Part shown: piece after piece, positions 1 to 10,256 of the stretch
Numbering within the stretch: the first letter of the stretch is position 1
Layout: each line of letters starts with the position of its first letter
Source of the DNA: Cunninghamia lanceolata
Taxonomy: Eukaryota; Streptophyta; Pinopsida; Cupressales; Cupressaceae
DNA length: 64,000 bases
Direction: 5' to 3'
Assembly (NCBI GenBank): GCA_027924645.1
Contig: BSBN01000445.1
Location: 6,617,001-6,681,000, forward strand
Made by a program: the position numbers and the translations under genes
The notes under the pieces: generated by a model
What the model saw: only the letters and a program-made list of their open reading frames with translations
Database searches by the model: none
Told to the model about the DNA's origin: nothing

Positions 1-1007
1 GTCCTACTGACATCTACCCTATGACACAAACCCTGAGACCAATTCTGCACTCCTCTAACCTAGGTGGTCAACTACACGGTCAACCCTAACTACTTCACTC
101 TTCTAACCTATCCAAAAGTGCCTTGTTTTTCTACAAGCGCGCTACACTATTTTACCAAAAGCACCTTACAGTTTATGCAAAAGCGCTTCATTGTCTTCTA
201 CCAAAGGTGACTTATTTTTCACAAGTACGCTACCCTATGCCTCCAGCCGCTCCTTACTATATTTGCAAAGGCAACTAGTTTTTTATCCTGCCCTATCGAC
301 TACGCTTCATTCCCCAGCCAACTGCACTCTACTATCCTACCAATAGCGCTGCGGGTTGCTACCAACCGTGCTGCGGCGCGGCAACCAAAAACCAAGAGCG
401 CTGAGCTATTACCAAGTGCACTTTACTGACCTACCAAATGCACTTCAGCGTGCCAAAAGCACTTAAACTGACTACCAGATGCGCCATTTCACTCTGCAGC
501 GCTTTTGGCTGACCTAAAAACCTACCTAGACCTAACCCTAAAAACTACCCTAAAACATCAATTACAAAGAGGTTTTTGGACACTTACCACTGCTGGAGCT
601 CCTGCTGATCTCCCATATGTCCACACCAATTCTGCTCGATGCCTGTGCGCTGGGATTGGCATCTCTCCTCGTTGTCAGCTCCTCCACTCAACTCTCCTAC
701 ACTAAGCTTGGAGGCCCTACACTCTAAATTTAGCAAACTCTTGTGTGCAAATGAGGAGTGTGGTCCCCTTGGGACCTATTTATAGTCTCCCTCCCACATT
801 TTTTTCTTCCCACCCCATTCTGCTTTTCCTTCTACCTTGTCGTGCAATCTTCTAATTTGAGCGTCAACCTAGTTTTTCTGTCGCTTCCCTGTCTTCCCGC
901 TCGAGGGGGCATATGCTAGGGCAACTAGTCACACCGGGGCATCATAAATTGTATCATGTCTAAAACAATCATTTTCTTTGACGCAATGCTATAAACTGCA
1001 TCGCATC
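1..1007 (+). other. Internal 3' non-coding region of element E (Ty3-like)
   Basis: This stretch precedes a polypurine tract and an LTR start, so it is the 3' end of the internal region of an element whose body lies left of the window. No reading frame is convincing; the short open frame near 505-705 has no recognisable motif. A 'ctcgagggggc' block and a 'ctagggca' block shortly before the polypurine tract recur in the same order before the LTR of element F near 47.5-48.1 kb, which supports a shared family. Confidence 0.6.
113..505 (+). repeat. Degenerate interspersed ACCAAAAGCGCTT repeats
   Basis: About ten imperfect copies of a short unit close to 'ctaccaaaagcgctt' recur at irregular spacing of roughly 20-45 bases. 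Variants include ccaaaagcacctt, gcaaaagcgcttc, ccaatagcgctgc, ccaagtgcacttt, ccaaatgcacttc and ccagatgcgccat. The array lies in the 3' non-coding part of element E and I see no counterpart in F. Its role is unknown. Confidence 0.6.
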
Positions 1008-1021
1008 AAAGAGGGGCAAAA
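1008..1021 (+). other. Polypurine tract of element E
   Basis: The sequence AAAGAGGGGCAAAA lies directly before the LTR start TGTAGACACC. Element F has AAAGAGGGGAAAAA directly before TGTATACACC. This is the expected plus-strand priming site of an LTR element and fixes its orientation as +. Confidence 0.75.
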
Positions 1022-2134
1022 TGTAGACACCCTAAAATGACCATTTTGTCACACCACTTGCATTTCATCAATTCTTCACATCACTTCATTTTCATTTAAT
1101 CTATCTAATCACCTGCATTTAACATTAATTGAACAATCTAATTATTTAATTAATTTCATTAAATTCTTCCAAAATTCAACATTAATTAAATAAATCCCCT
1201 TTATTTAATTAATTTCAACAAAATCAACCTTATTCTTCCACGATTAAATAATTTTTATTATTTAATTAAATCATTATCCTCTTTCAAATTTCAAGTCTCC
1301 ATTAATTAAATAAATCCAATTATTTAAATAACTCATCCAATTCTATCTTATCTATAATTAAATAATTCTACATTATTTAATTAAATCACGTGTTCGTCTA
1401 AATTTAAATAAATCATCCAAATTTATTCAAATTGTCTCAATCCTCTAAAAATAAATAAAATCAAATATTTTATTTATAATCCTCTATTCCTCTATCATGC
1501 ACAATTAAATAAATAAATTTATTTATTTAATTCCAGTTATCTTCCAATTCCTCTTAAAATATCTTGTTAACTCATGTGCACAATCAGTCTTATTTTTAGA
1601 ACTCTAAAAAAGGCAAAATTACAAGTTGAGTTATCTATTCAATCAATCTTGTTTTCATCGTATCTTAATAAAAATATCCTTATGGATTGACACATGTCGG
1701 GTGCACATTCATCGTGGTTATTTGTTTTATCTCCTCCGTTGATTCTTTTGAATTATCTGGACCGTTGATTGATATCTATTGAAACCTATATAAACCCTCC
1801 TCATCTCTTTCACAAATCCTCTTCGATCACTTATTCTCAGGCATCCTTTATAACGCTTTGAGCATACATCACATTGATTGAGCAACTTTACGATCTTTTG
1901 ACATTGATCTTTGAGCATTTTGAGCACTTTACTTGCTTGTTGAAAACATGTTTTCATAGCATTATTGAGCAATCCACATTTCAACAAAGAGAACAACACA
2001 AATCTAGTTAAAAGCTTTCTTGTTTCATTTGATTTATTGATAATGGCTTTTATTTAGATTAGTTCTCTTTATGTTATGGGCTTTTGATTTATTAGTTTTG
2101 ATTTAATCAGTTTTCCTCATACACACTTCTTGCA
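1022..2134 (+). mobile_element. 3' LTR of element E (Ty3-like, F family)
   Basis: The LTR begins TGTAGACACC right after a polypurine tract and I end it at the TTGCA before copia gag sequence resumes, giving 1,113 bp. The related LTR of F is 1,104 bp by the same rule, which supports both ends. The first half is very AT-rich, with many ATTAAATAATT-like segments. A TATA-like box is at 1,787. Element E appears to have inserted in the gag of copia element D, because D coding sequence starts in mid-gene immediately to the right. The right end is exact only to a few bases. Confidence 0.7.
1787..1794 (+). promoter_or_regulatory. TATA-like box in the E LTR
   Basis: TATATAAA occurs about 340 bp before the LTR end in 'aacctatataaaccc'. 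The F LTR has TATAAAAG at the matching place (48,860). This is likely the Pol II promoter of the element; the start site itself cannot be seen. Confidence 0.5.
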
Positions 2135-2139
2135 TGTAG

Positions 2140-2652
2140 AAGGTGAATGAACTTGTGTGCAGTATCAGGTGTGCTGGTGGAAAATTGGAAGAATCAAAGA
2201 TTGTTGGCAAGGTGCTCAGATCCTTAGCTACTTCATACAAGCATAGAGTTGTTGCTATTGAGGAGATTAGGACTATGAAAATTGTTGCAAGGGATCAGTT
2301 GGTTGGCAAGCTTTCAGCATTTGAAATCAGTGAGTTTGGTGATTCCTTTCCTAAATCAAAAACTGCTTTTAAGGCTAGTGTTTCTGGGAAGCAAAGATTT
2401 GATCCAGGTGAAAGCTCTTCAAGAAGACTAACTAGATATGAGAAAACAAAGAAGGAACTTGAAGAAGATGAAACGGAGCTTGAAAAACTTGAAGCCCTTA
2501 TTGCCAAAAGATTACCAAGAGGATCTGGTAAGTATGAAGGAAAGTTGCCTTTCAAATGTTTTCCTTGCAATGAGATTGGTCATTTTACTTCAAGATGTTC
2601 GGAGAGGGTTTCAAAGCCAAACCCTAATAGACCTAGGTTTCAGAAGAAGTGA
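2140..2652 (+). pseudogene. Copia D gag, C-terminal half
   Basis: This is the capsid C-terminal part and nucleocapsid of a copia Gag, which would package the element RNA in cytoplasmic particles. The visible part is open for 169 codons. It starts in mid-protein with a VNELV...KIVGKVLRSL motif typical of copia Gag and ends with a CX2CX4HX4C zinc knuckle (CFPCNEIGHFTSRC, about residues 142-155). A K/E-rich charged stretch precedes the knuckle. The N-terminal half is missing, as the insertion of E predicts. The family is certain; the start is not present here. Confidence 0.8.
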
Positions 2653-3985
2653 TACTATGTCCAAGAGGCTACTGATGGAGTTACAGATGATGAATCTGAT
2701 AAAGGAAGTACATCTTGAAATGAATGGGTGTTCATTGCTATCAAAGAAGAAAATCTGGTGTCTACTAAATCTGCTAGTTATGTGAATGTGGAAAGTGCCT
2801 TGGCTACTCAAGTTGAAGAAAAGGATGAATGGGTGACTGACAATGGACATTCTCATCATATGACAAGTGATAAAAGTAAGTTTGTAAGTATGGAAAGATA
2901 TGAAGGTGGAACTATGAAGTTTGGAGACAATTCAGTTGGTAGAATCCATGGCAGAGGATCCATCTCTTTTGATGGTAAGCACAACACTAATGATTTTTTG
3001 TATGTAGAAGGGTTGAAGCATAATCTTCTCAATGTTGGATAGTTAGTTGACAAAGGATATGACCTCTGATTCATGGATGGTAAATGCAAAATTTTGAAAA
3101 GCTCCAGAACTGAGATTGCATCTAGTACACAGACTAGAGGTAATATCTTTCATTTAAGTAGTACTAGTAAGAGCTATTTGATTTCTCAAATTGATTAGAG
3201 TTGGTTATAGCATAGGAGAATGTGTCATGTAAACTTTGATAGCATTGTCAAGATAAGTACTACTCAGGCTGTGAGAGATCTTCCAAAGCTTGTAAAACCT
3301 GCTAATAGCATGTGTAAGGAATGTCAGCTAGGCAAACAGAGCTGAACTACATTCAAAAGTAAATAACAATTTTCAAGTGGATTATTGGAACTTGTGCACA
3401 CTGATTTGTGTGGTCCTGCCAGAGTTAGGAGTTTGCAAGGAGACACATGCTTCATGTTGCTGATTGATTATTACTCTTGAATGATGTGGGTCACCTTCTT
3501 GAAAGAAAAATTAGAGGCTCTTGACAAATTCAAGGTGTTCAAGGCTAGGGTGTAGAATGAGATTGGTGTGAAGATAAAGTGTTTAAGATCTGACAGAGGT
3601 GGAGAGTTTACCTCCGGTGAGTTTAATGCATTTTGTGAAAAGCATGGAATAAGAAGACAATTATCTGATCCTAGGACTCCTCAGTAGAATGGAGTTGTGG
3701 AAAGGAAAAACTAGACTATTCAAGAGCCTGCTAGAACCATGATGATGGAAGAAAATGTTCCACATGTCTATTGGAGAGAGGTTGTGAGTACTGCTATCTA
3801 CACTCTTAACCGGGTGCAGATCAAAGGTAATACTGGTAAACTCCTTATGAATTGTGGTTTGGTAATGCTCCTACTATGAAATACTTTAGATTTTTGGCAC
3901 TAAATGCTATATCAAAAGAGATGAAGATTTAGGCAAGTTTGATGCAAGGTGTGATGAAGGAATATTTTTGGGTTATTCTAACCAA
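2653..3985 (+). pseudogene. Copia D protease and integrase, decayed
   Basis: The protease segment (about 2,827-3,042) has the copia pattern WV.D.G.SHHMT, but the active-site triad reads DNG instead of the usual D[ST]G. A pre-integrase zinc region follows with HRRMCH and CKECQLGKQ. The integrase core shows the three acidic positions in HTDLCG, RSDRGGEF and NGVVERK. At least ten in-frame stops interrupt it, many being TAG where CAG or TGG is expected, and there is at least one frameshift near 3,840-3,890. The protein would have cleaved the polyprotein and inserted element cDNA; this copy cannot. Confidence 0.8.
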
Positions 3986-5877
3986 AGCAAGGCATACCAG
4001 TGCTTTAAAAAGAGATTGAAAAGGATTGTTGAAAGTGCTAATGTTAACATAGATGAAAGCATGGAGAGACCTTCCAAGTTCTGTGGATATGAATCAGATG
4101 ATGAAAATGAAAAGCAAGTTCAAGCTCAGACTCGTATTCAAATTGCTCCAGAAAATCTAATGACTCAAGAAGCTAATGAAAATGCTAAGGAACAAGTTCA
4201 AGAATCAAGAGTTCAAGAAAATCCCAAAACTCCCAGGTATGTAAGGTTGAATCATTCTAAAGATTAGATAATAGGAGATAGAAATAAATGTGTTCAAACT
4301 AGAAGAAAAATTGCTAAAGAACAAGTGGAGTATTGTTTAATTTCAAAGATTGAACCAAAATCAGTGAATGAAGCATGTAATGATGAAAGTTGGGTAAAAG
4401 GAATGGAAGAAGAATTAATGCAATTCAAAAAGAATCGTACTTGGGATCTTGTTCCTAGACCTGAAGACAAAAATGTAATTGGATCTAAATGGGTCTTTCA
4501 GAATAAATTGAATGAAGATGGTGAAGTTGTGAGAAACAAAACAAGATTGGTGTGGAAAGGATATTCTCAGGTAGAGGGAATTGATTTTGAAGAAACTTTT
4601 TCTCCGGTGGCAAGAATCAAATTAGTCAAATTATTTCTTGCCTTTGCTACTTACAAATATCTCAAAGTTTACTAGATGGATGTCAAAACAACATTCCTAA
4701 ATGGAGAGTTGGAAGAAGTCTACATTGAGCAACCAGAATGATTCCAGTTATCTGATCAAGGAGATATGGTCTACAGATTGAAGAAAGCATTGTATGGACT
4801 GAAACAAGCCCCAAGAGCCTGGTATGCAAGGTTAGATAAGTATCTACTAAAGTTAGGCTTTAGAAAAAGCACTGTTGACAATAATCTTTATTTCAAAATT
4901 GATCATAAACACATCTTGATTGTTGAGGTATTTGTTGATCATATCATCTTTGGTGGAAATGAGAGCATCTGTAAAAAATTTGTTGATCAGATGCAAACTG
5001 AATTTGAGATGTCCATGCTTGGTTAAATGAATTTCTTCTTAGGTTTGCAAATCATTCAATCAGAAAAAGGCATCTTCATATCTTAGTCTAAGTATGTGAA
5101 AGAGTTGTTGAAAAAGTTTGGAATGGAGGATTCAAAACTAGTGAGTACTCCTACGTAACTAGATGCAAGTTGAGTAAAGATGATGATTCTCCTAAGGCAG
5201 ATCAAAAAAGGTATAGATCAATGATTGGAGGACTACTTTATCTGACTCATACTAGACCTAATATTATGAATGCAGTTGGTCTTGTTGCTAGATTTCAAGC
5301 TGATCCTAGAGAATCTCATGTTGTAGCAATCAAAAGAATTTTTAGATATCTAAAGGGAACATTTGATTATGGATTATGGTATCCTAAGGGTGATGATTTC
5401 ACTCTTCATGCATATATAGATGCTAATTGGGTAGGAGATGCGGATGACATGAAAAGTACTAGTGGTGGTGTATTTTTCTTGGGTAAGAGATTGGTTTCTT
5501 GGTTGAGAAAAAAGCAGGAGGCAATTTCTCTGTCTACTGTAGAGGCAGAGTATATAGTAGCAGCAAGCAATTATACTTAAGTTTTGTGGATGAAGAAAAT
5601 GTTGAAGGATATCAAAATTGTGTTTGAAGAGCCTATTACAATCTTTCATGATAATTCAAGTGCAATAAACATTTCAAAGAATCTGGTGTTGCATTCAAAG
5701 ACAAAGCATATATCCATCAAGTTTCACTTTTTGAGAGAGAAGGTAAAAGAGAATGAAGTTAGATTGAAGTTTGTTTCTTCAAAGGATTAGATTGCGGATA
5801 TCTTCACTAAGCCTCTACCTAAGGACAGTTTTGAGTATCTCAGAATGATGCTAGGGGTTATTACCCCTCATGTTTAG
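3986..5877 (+). pseudogene. Copia D reverse transcriptase and RNase H, decayed
   Basis: The RT begins around 4,325 (NEAC..ESWVKGMEEEL, then GSKWVF and FSPVARI) and continues through LYGLKQAPRAWY. The catalytic YVDD position reads FVDH, so one essential aspartate is lost. RNase H follows (YIDANW, STVEAEY, HDNSSAI, HISIKFHF, IFTKPLP) up to a stop at 5,875-5,877. In-frame stops occur at about 4,265, 4,673, 4,739, 5,024, 5,577 and 5,788. This is the ordinary copia pol C-terminus; decay by C-to-T change is frequent. Confidence 0.85.
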
Positions 5878-6222
5878 AACTAAGGTACACTAATGTGCAT
5901 CAGTTTGGTGGAACTCATAGTCATATCTTGTGATCTAGATTGGTGTTAAGGGGATGCTACTTAGGGGAAGTAGTCAGTATGTTAATTCTAGAATTTAGTT
6001 TGATTTTATCTAAGAAGCAAAAGAGGGAGAGATGATTGCAATATGTGCCCTTTGCCATTGATCTCAAAGGGGGAGATAAGTCATGTGAAAAACTTGGAAG
6101 TGGTTGCTGGTGAAAGGGGGAGTAGTGAAGAAAGTGGTTGCAGATGTGATAAGAGAAATGGGGAGAAGTTCTTGTCTTGATGGTTGAAATAGTTTTTCGA
6201 ATCATATGTTGCCATCAATGAC
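5878..6222 (+). other. Spacer between pol and 3' LTR of D with repeated purine tracts
   Basis: No coding sequence is seen. Two purine tracts resembling the real polypurine tract occur here, 'aaagggggagataa' near 6,066 and 'aaagggggagtagtg' near 6,113. With the true tract at 6,223 the element carries three copies within about 160 bp. Confidence 0.55.
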
Positions 6223-6234
6223 AAAGGGGGAGAT
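6223..6234 (+). other. Polypurine tract of copia D
   Basis: AAAGGGGGAGAT lies directly before the LTR start TGTTGCAAATATG. It sits between the arms of a perfect 12-bp inverted repeat, CATCAATGACAA at 6,213 and TTGTCATTGATG at 6,261. Confidence 0.75.
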
Positions 6235-6258
6235 TGTTGCAAATATGTGCCTAATCGG

Positions 6259-6331
6259 TGTTGTCATTGATGTCAACATATCCTTGTTGTCATTGATGTT
6301 GACATATCTTTGTTGTCATTAGTGTCAACTG
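6259..6331 (+). repeat. Tandem TTGTCATTGATGTCAACAT repeat at LTR start
   Basis: Three tandem copies of a unit of about 26 bp occur, with TTGTCATTGATG at 6,261 and 6,287 and a degenerate third copy near 6,312. Each copy is the reverse complement of CATCAATGACAA just before the polypurine tract. Confidence 0.7.
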
Positions 6332-7660
6332 TATCTTATTTTATTGCTTGTTTAGAAGACTTGTATGTTGAGGATATTGAGAAAATTAGCCTCTCCAGAA
6401 GAAACAAGTGAGTTACATAACTCTTTGTCAGAGACAGTGAAGACAATGCAATTCATTGAAGTAGATTGCTCCATATTCCTAGTAAATTTGAAGATCAAAG
6501 TCTGTAGATTAAAGGGTTTATAGAGGATTGTCTGCAGTTGCTCTAGTCAAGATTTGAGAAGTCCGCATGGAGAATTGGTGAAGTTATGGCCATCTGAGTA
6601 GAACTAGGTTTTGCAGTTGTTTAGAGGTGACTGAGTGATAGAAATTTGGTTTGGATTGATCCACATTGGAATATTATGATCTACAGATCTAGAGGTGTGT
6701 TTGGGATGTCAGTGTATATCTTCAACTCAAGTGGTTCATGGTTTGGAGGTCCGCAAGCAATCTTTCTAGTGTGATAGTCACGACAGTTGGTGTTCTTGAT
6801 TTCCCAGATGAAGGTGCAAGTGCTTCTGGTGATATGAGATGGTGCAGTTGTTCTTGTTGATTTCATTGTCCTTGTGGTGGTCTCTGAATCGGGTACCTAT
6901 TGTGTTGGTGGTCCGTATTGAGGATTGAGCTCGTGGATGAAGATTTCTCCTTGGGTGTTGCTGTTCTTTCTAGTCTTGGTCGACCGGATGCATGGTGCAT
7001 GTAGCAGATGATCTAAGAGAAGTTTTATGGACCGTGGCATGATGTTCAAGGAAGATTTGAGTCCCAGTTATGTTTGGCCAACAACGTAGTGATTTGTATG
7101 TAGCATTTTAAGTCTTGTGATTGTAATTGCTTGTAATGCCTATCTTGGAGAATGTTGTAGATAGATGATTGTTCAGCCGACTTTGATGTTCATTCCAAAG
7201 TCGATGACTTGTATAAATAAGTGTTGTGAAGTCATGGAAATGTGTTGATGTGAGTGAAGATGTGGATGTAGCAAGGAAGTGAGTGGGGGTAGAGCAAAGG
7301 TATTGTGCACTTCAATGGAACTGAACCTTGCATGAAAAAGATGTTTCTCAGTTCAACCTTTCTGTGTTAACATTGTAAATATTCTTGTAGGCAGTGAGCC
7401 TCTTTTGAGCAGTGAGCTCTAGGCAGTGCGTCCGAAGGCAAGTGCCTTCCCATTTTCTATTATTTTAATAAAGAATAAATCTTGTGGGTTAAGCCCCATC
7501 GTGGTTTTTCCCTTAATTGGGTTTCCACGTAAAAATCCTGGTGTTATGTGTGGTGATTATGTTTCTGCTCATGTGTTGTTGATTCATGCTTTCATGGTTA
7601 TATCATTAATCTGTTAATAAGTGGTAAAGAAGATTAATTGTAGCAAAAGATAAAGTTTGT

Positions 7661-7691
7661 GACAACTGATTCACCCCCCCTCTCAGTTGTC
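7661..7691 (+). other. Hairpin with C-rich loop near LTR end (D)
   Basis: GACAACTGA (7,661-7,669) pairs perfectly with TCAGTTGTC (7,683-7,691) around a loop TTCACCCCCCCTC. The same loop with a different but still perfect stem is present in LTR H (43,780-43,813). Confidence 0.65.
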
Positions 7692-7704
7692 TGTCCTAAT
7701 TTCA

Positions 7705-8914
7705 ATATATGGATGTTTGTCATATCTTGTTGGGTAGACCTTGGCAGTATGATAGAAAAACTATACATTATGGGAGAAATAATACATACACTATAATAGA
7801 AAATGGAAAGAGAATTACCTTGATTCCTTTGGAGGATGATCCTAAGAATGAAGTATATGGAAATGCTAGAATCTGTTTGGTAGACAGAAGAAAATTTCAG
7901 GATGGTTTGAGACATGAGAATATGTGTTATGCTTTGATTCCTAAGAAGCCTGAAGCATTGAAGGAGATTGAAGAATCACAACTGGAGGAGATAAGAGAGT
8001 TGTTGACAGAGTATGAAGGAATCATATTAGATAATGTACTTGAAGGATTTCCACCTATAAGGAGTATCAGTCATCACATGGATCTTATACTTGGAGCAAG
8101 TTTGCCTAACAAAGCAACACATAGAATGACATCGGCAGAGAATGAAGAATTGAATAGACAGATACAAGAATTGTTGAGGAAATGTTTGATCAGAGAAGGT
8201 TTGAGTCCTTATACAATACCTGTAGTGTTAGCACCTAAGAAAGATGGAGAATGGAGAATGTGCAATGACTCTAGAGCAATAAACAAGATCACAGTTAAGT
8301 ATAGATTTCCTTTACCTAGGATGGATGATATCATGGATTGTTTGAGTGGAGCAAGATATTTCACAAAGATAGACTTGAAGAGTGGATACCATCAGATCAG
8401 AATCAGAGAGGGACATGAATGGAAGACTACTTTTAAGACAAATGAAGGATTGTATGAGTGGTTATGATGCCTTTTGGATTGACAAATGCACCGAGTACTT
8501 TCATGAGATTGTTGAATGAAGTTTTGAAGAAATTCTTGAGTAAGTTTGTGATTGTATACTTGGATGATATTTTGATTTTTAGTAAGACAAAAGAAGAAAA
8601 TTTGTGGCATATTAGACAAGTTTTGTAGAGGTTGAGAGAAGAAAAATTGTTGATAAATAGCAAGAAGTGTAGTTTCATGAAGGAAGAACTAGTGTACTTA
8701 GGATTTGTGATTTCTACGGAAGGATTGAAGATGGACCCTGAGAAAGTAAGAGAAATTGTTGAATGGCCTACACCGGAGAGCATTAAGGAGGTTAGATCAT
8801 TTCATGGATTGCCTAGTTTCTACCGGAAGTTCATTAGAAATTTTAGTTTAGTATGTAGTCCTATGATAGAGACAATAAGAGGTGACATGAAAGACTTTAA
8901 GTGGACATTAGGAG
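7705..8914 (+). pseudogene. Chromovirus A: end of protease and reverse transcriptase
   Basis: This is the first visible half of Ty3/gypsy element A pol on the + strand. It opens with the protease end motif MDVCHILLGRPWQYD, then the linker, and the RT with [51 protein letters not shown] and FHGLPSFYRKFIRNFS. The catalytic YLDD is intact. A frameshift near 8,465 and a stop near 8,625 break it. Coding ends at the AGGAG target site (8,910-8,914) and resumes in frame at 37,981 after element B. Upstream gag should lie left of the window beyond D. Confidence 0.85.
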
Positions 8915-10256
8915 TGATGCAGAGTGGCCAACACAAGTGTTCAAACTTGGCAGGATTTAACTGTTCTCATTCCATCGGCAAGATCTACCATAATGTCTCC
9001 CTGATATACACTATCAGCCAAACAACAACTATCGGCACCTAAGAAAATTGTCACAATGAACTCCACCTCACGTCGATGGATGTTTTTCACTATATTGCCT
9101 ATTGGCAAGATAACCTCTATCGGCCTACCCAAAATCTCTTTCACTGACATACCATGTTACTCTGATATCTTCCTTGAATCATCTTCATCGGTAAGACTTG
9201 ACCATCGGTGAAACATTCTCCTCGCTCACCGATACCCACTCTTACACTGATATGCTTTCTTCTTTCACTAAGACTTTCACCAACTCTCCCCGAAGGACTA
9301 TCCACTCTTCCTTTCACACTTGTCGCTGTGACATATAACATCGGCTACACCAAACAACCTTATACCGATACCTTCGGTCACCCTGATGAGCCTTTGGACC
9401 TCATTCATCGGTGTGACTAACATCATTGGCTGAACATTTCACTTCTCCACCGATAACATATCTCATGCTGATATACTCTTCGTCGACAGCACTTTGTAAT
9501 TGTCACCCTGATCGGTGAAAGTGCTCCCTGTTGGCTCAACGCAACTTTCTCAACCCAATGGTTCTTCTCACGCTGATGCCTTCACATATTTGCACCGAAA
9601 ACTTTGAGCTCGACCCGATCCGCTTACTTAGCAATCTAGACATGGATTTCTTCCCTCTAAACCCTAGCACATGAGGATGCTAGGTTTGCTCACTGCATGC
9701 AATATTTTGATCCCAAAAACATGAAATGTAAAAATAGAAAAACAAGAATGCAAACTAAACTATTGTACATGTCCATTCCACCGATTCAGAGAATCAACCG
9801 GTGGAATGGATGAATGAATCCATTTTGCCTACAAAATCAAAATTGACTACACAGATAGATCAAAAATTAGACAAATGAAACAACGGGATCTTCTTTATTT
9901 CAATATCAGAAATGCATACAAATATCTGACTTCACAGTCCCACTGTACCACAATGCTTAGTCTGATCTCCAAACACAATGTCTCTATTTTTCATATGCAA
10001 TGCTGAACTATTTCTAAACAAACTGTTCTAGGGCATAAATAACTACTCCTCTCGAGTAGTACAGACTCGATTCCCAGTGGCTGGGAGCTTCCAAGTGGCT
10101 GGGAGGATAGCTAGCATAACAAACTATAACTATCAACACACAATCCTAGATTGACTTAATACATAAGAATTGGTCCAATGGACCTTATTACATCATAAAC
10201 TAAAAACATACTATAATTAGACTTATTCTTTATTTCGAAGGGGTGCTCCTGCACCA
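8915..10256 (-). mobile_element. 3' LTR of chromovirus B
   Basis: Read on the minus strand it begins TGGTGCAGGAGCACC, a near-palindromic end, and finishes CTCTGCATCA; length 1,342 bp. It aligns along its whole length with 36,660-37,975. Many differences are CG in one copy against TG or CA in the other, as expected from methylation decay. It contains repeated CCGAT/ATCGG motifs, a 39-nt hairpin at 9,772, and on the minus strand a TATTTAT box near 10,045. It matches the LTR of G in the hairpin and the CTCCCAGC repeats. Confidence 0.9.
9772..9810 (-). other. Conserved long hairpin in B/G family LTR
   Basis: TCCATTCCACCG (9,772-9,783) pairs with CGGTGGAATGGA (9,799-9,810). Inside it GATTC pairs with GAATC around an AGA loop, with AAC bulged. 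Element G has the same structure at 62,075-62,111. The right LTR of B has lost several pairs. Confidence 0.65.

Larger units (their letters stand above)
2135..7704 (+). mobile_element. Ty1/copia retrotransposon D, 5' part missing from window
   Basis: Domain order gag zinc knuckle, protease, integrase, reverse transcriptase, RNase H, polypurine tract and LTR identifies a Ty1/copia element on the + strand. The 5' LTR and start of gag are absent because element E sits at the left edge of the visible copy. On the right, the LTR ends at 7,704 and the protease of chromovirus A resumes in mid-gene, so D probably lies inserted in A. The GGGGGAGATTGTTG junction and the late LTR segment TTCACCCCCCC resemble Tork/SIRE-like copia elements, but the lineage is inferred. 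Confidence 0.8.
6235..7704 (+). mobile_element. 3' LTR of copia D
   Basis: The LTR starts TGTTGCAAATATG after the polypurine tract and ends ...CTAATTTCA, about 1,470 bp. Near its start is a triplicated TTGTCATTGATG unit. A cluster of GCAGTGAGC motifs lies at 7,391-7,433. A hairpin with a C-rich loop is at 7,661-7,691. All three features recur in the solo LTR H at 41,175. The right border is set by the resumption of element A protease coding sequence; a matching 5' LTR is not in the window, so the target duplication cannot be checked. Confidence 0.75.

Noticed and set aside
505..705. 66-codon open frame near the left edge
   Set aside because: No recognisable motif, starts without ATG context, and lies in non-coding 3' sequence of element E.
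9208..9420. Open frame in the B 3' LTR (also 36,943-37,164)
   Set aside because: Conserved only because the LTRs are duplicates; no motif, and it lies antisense to the element.
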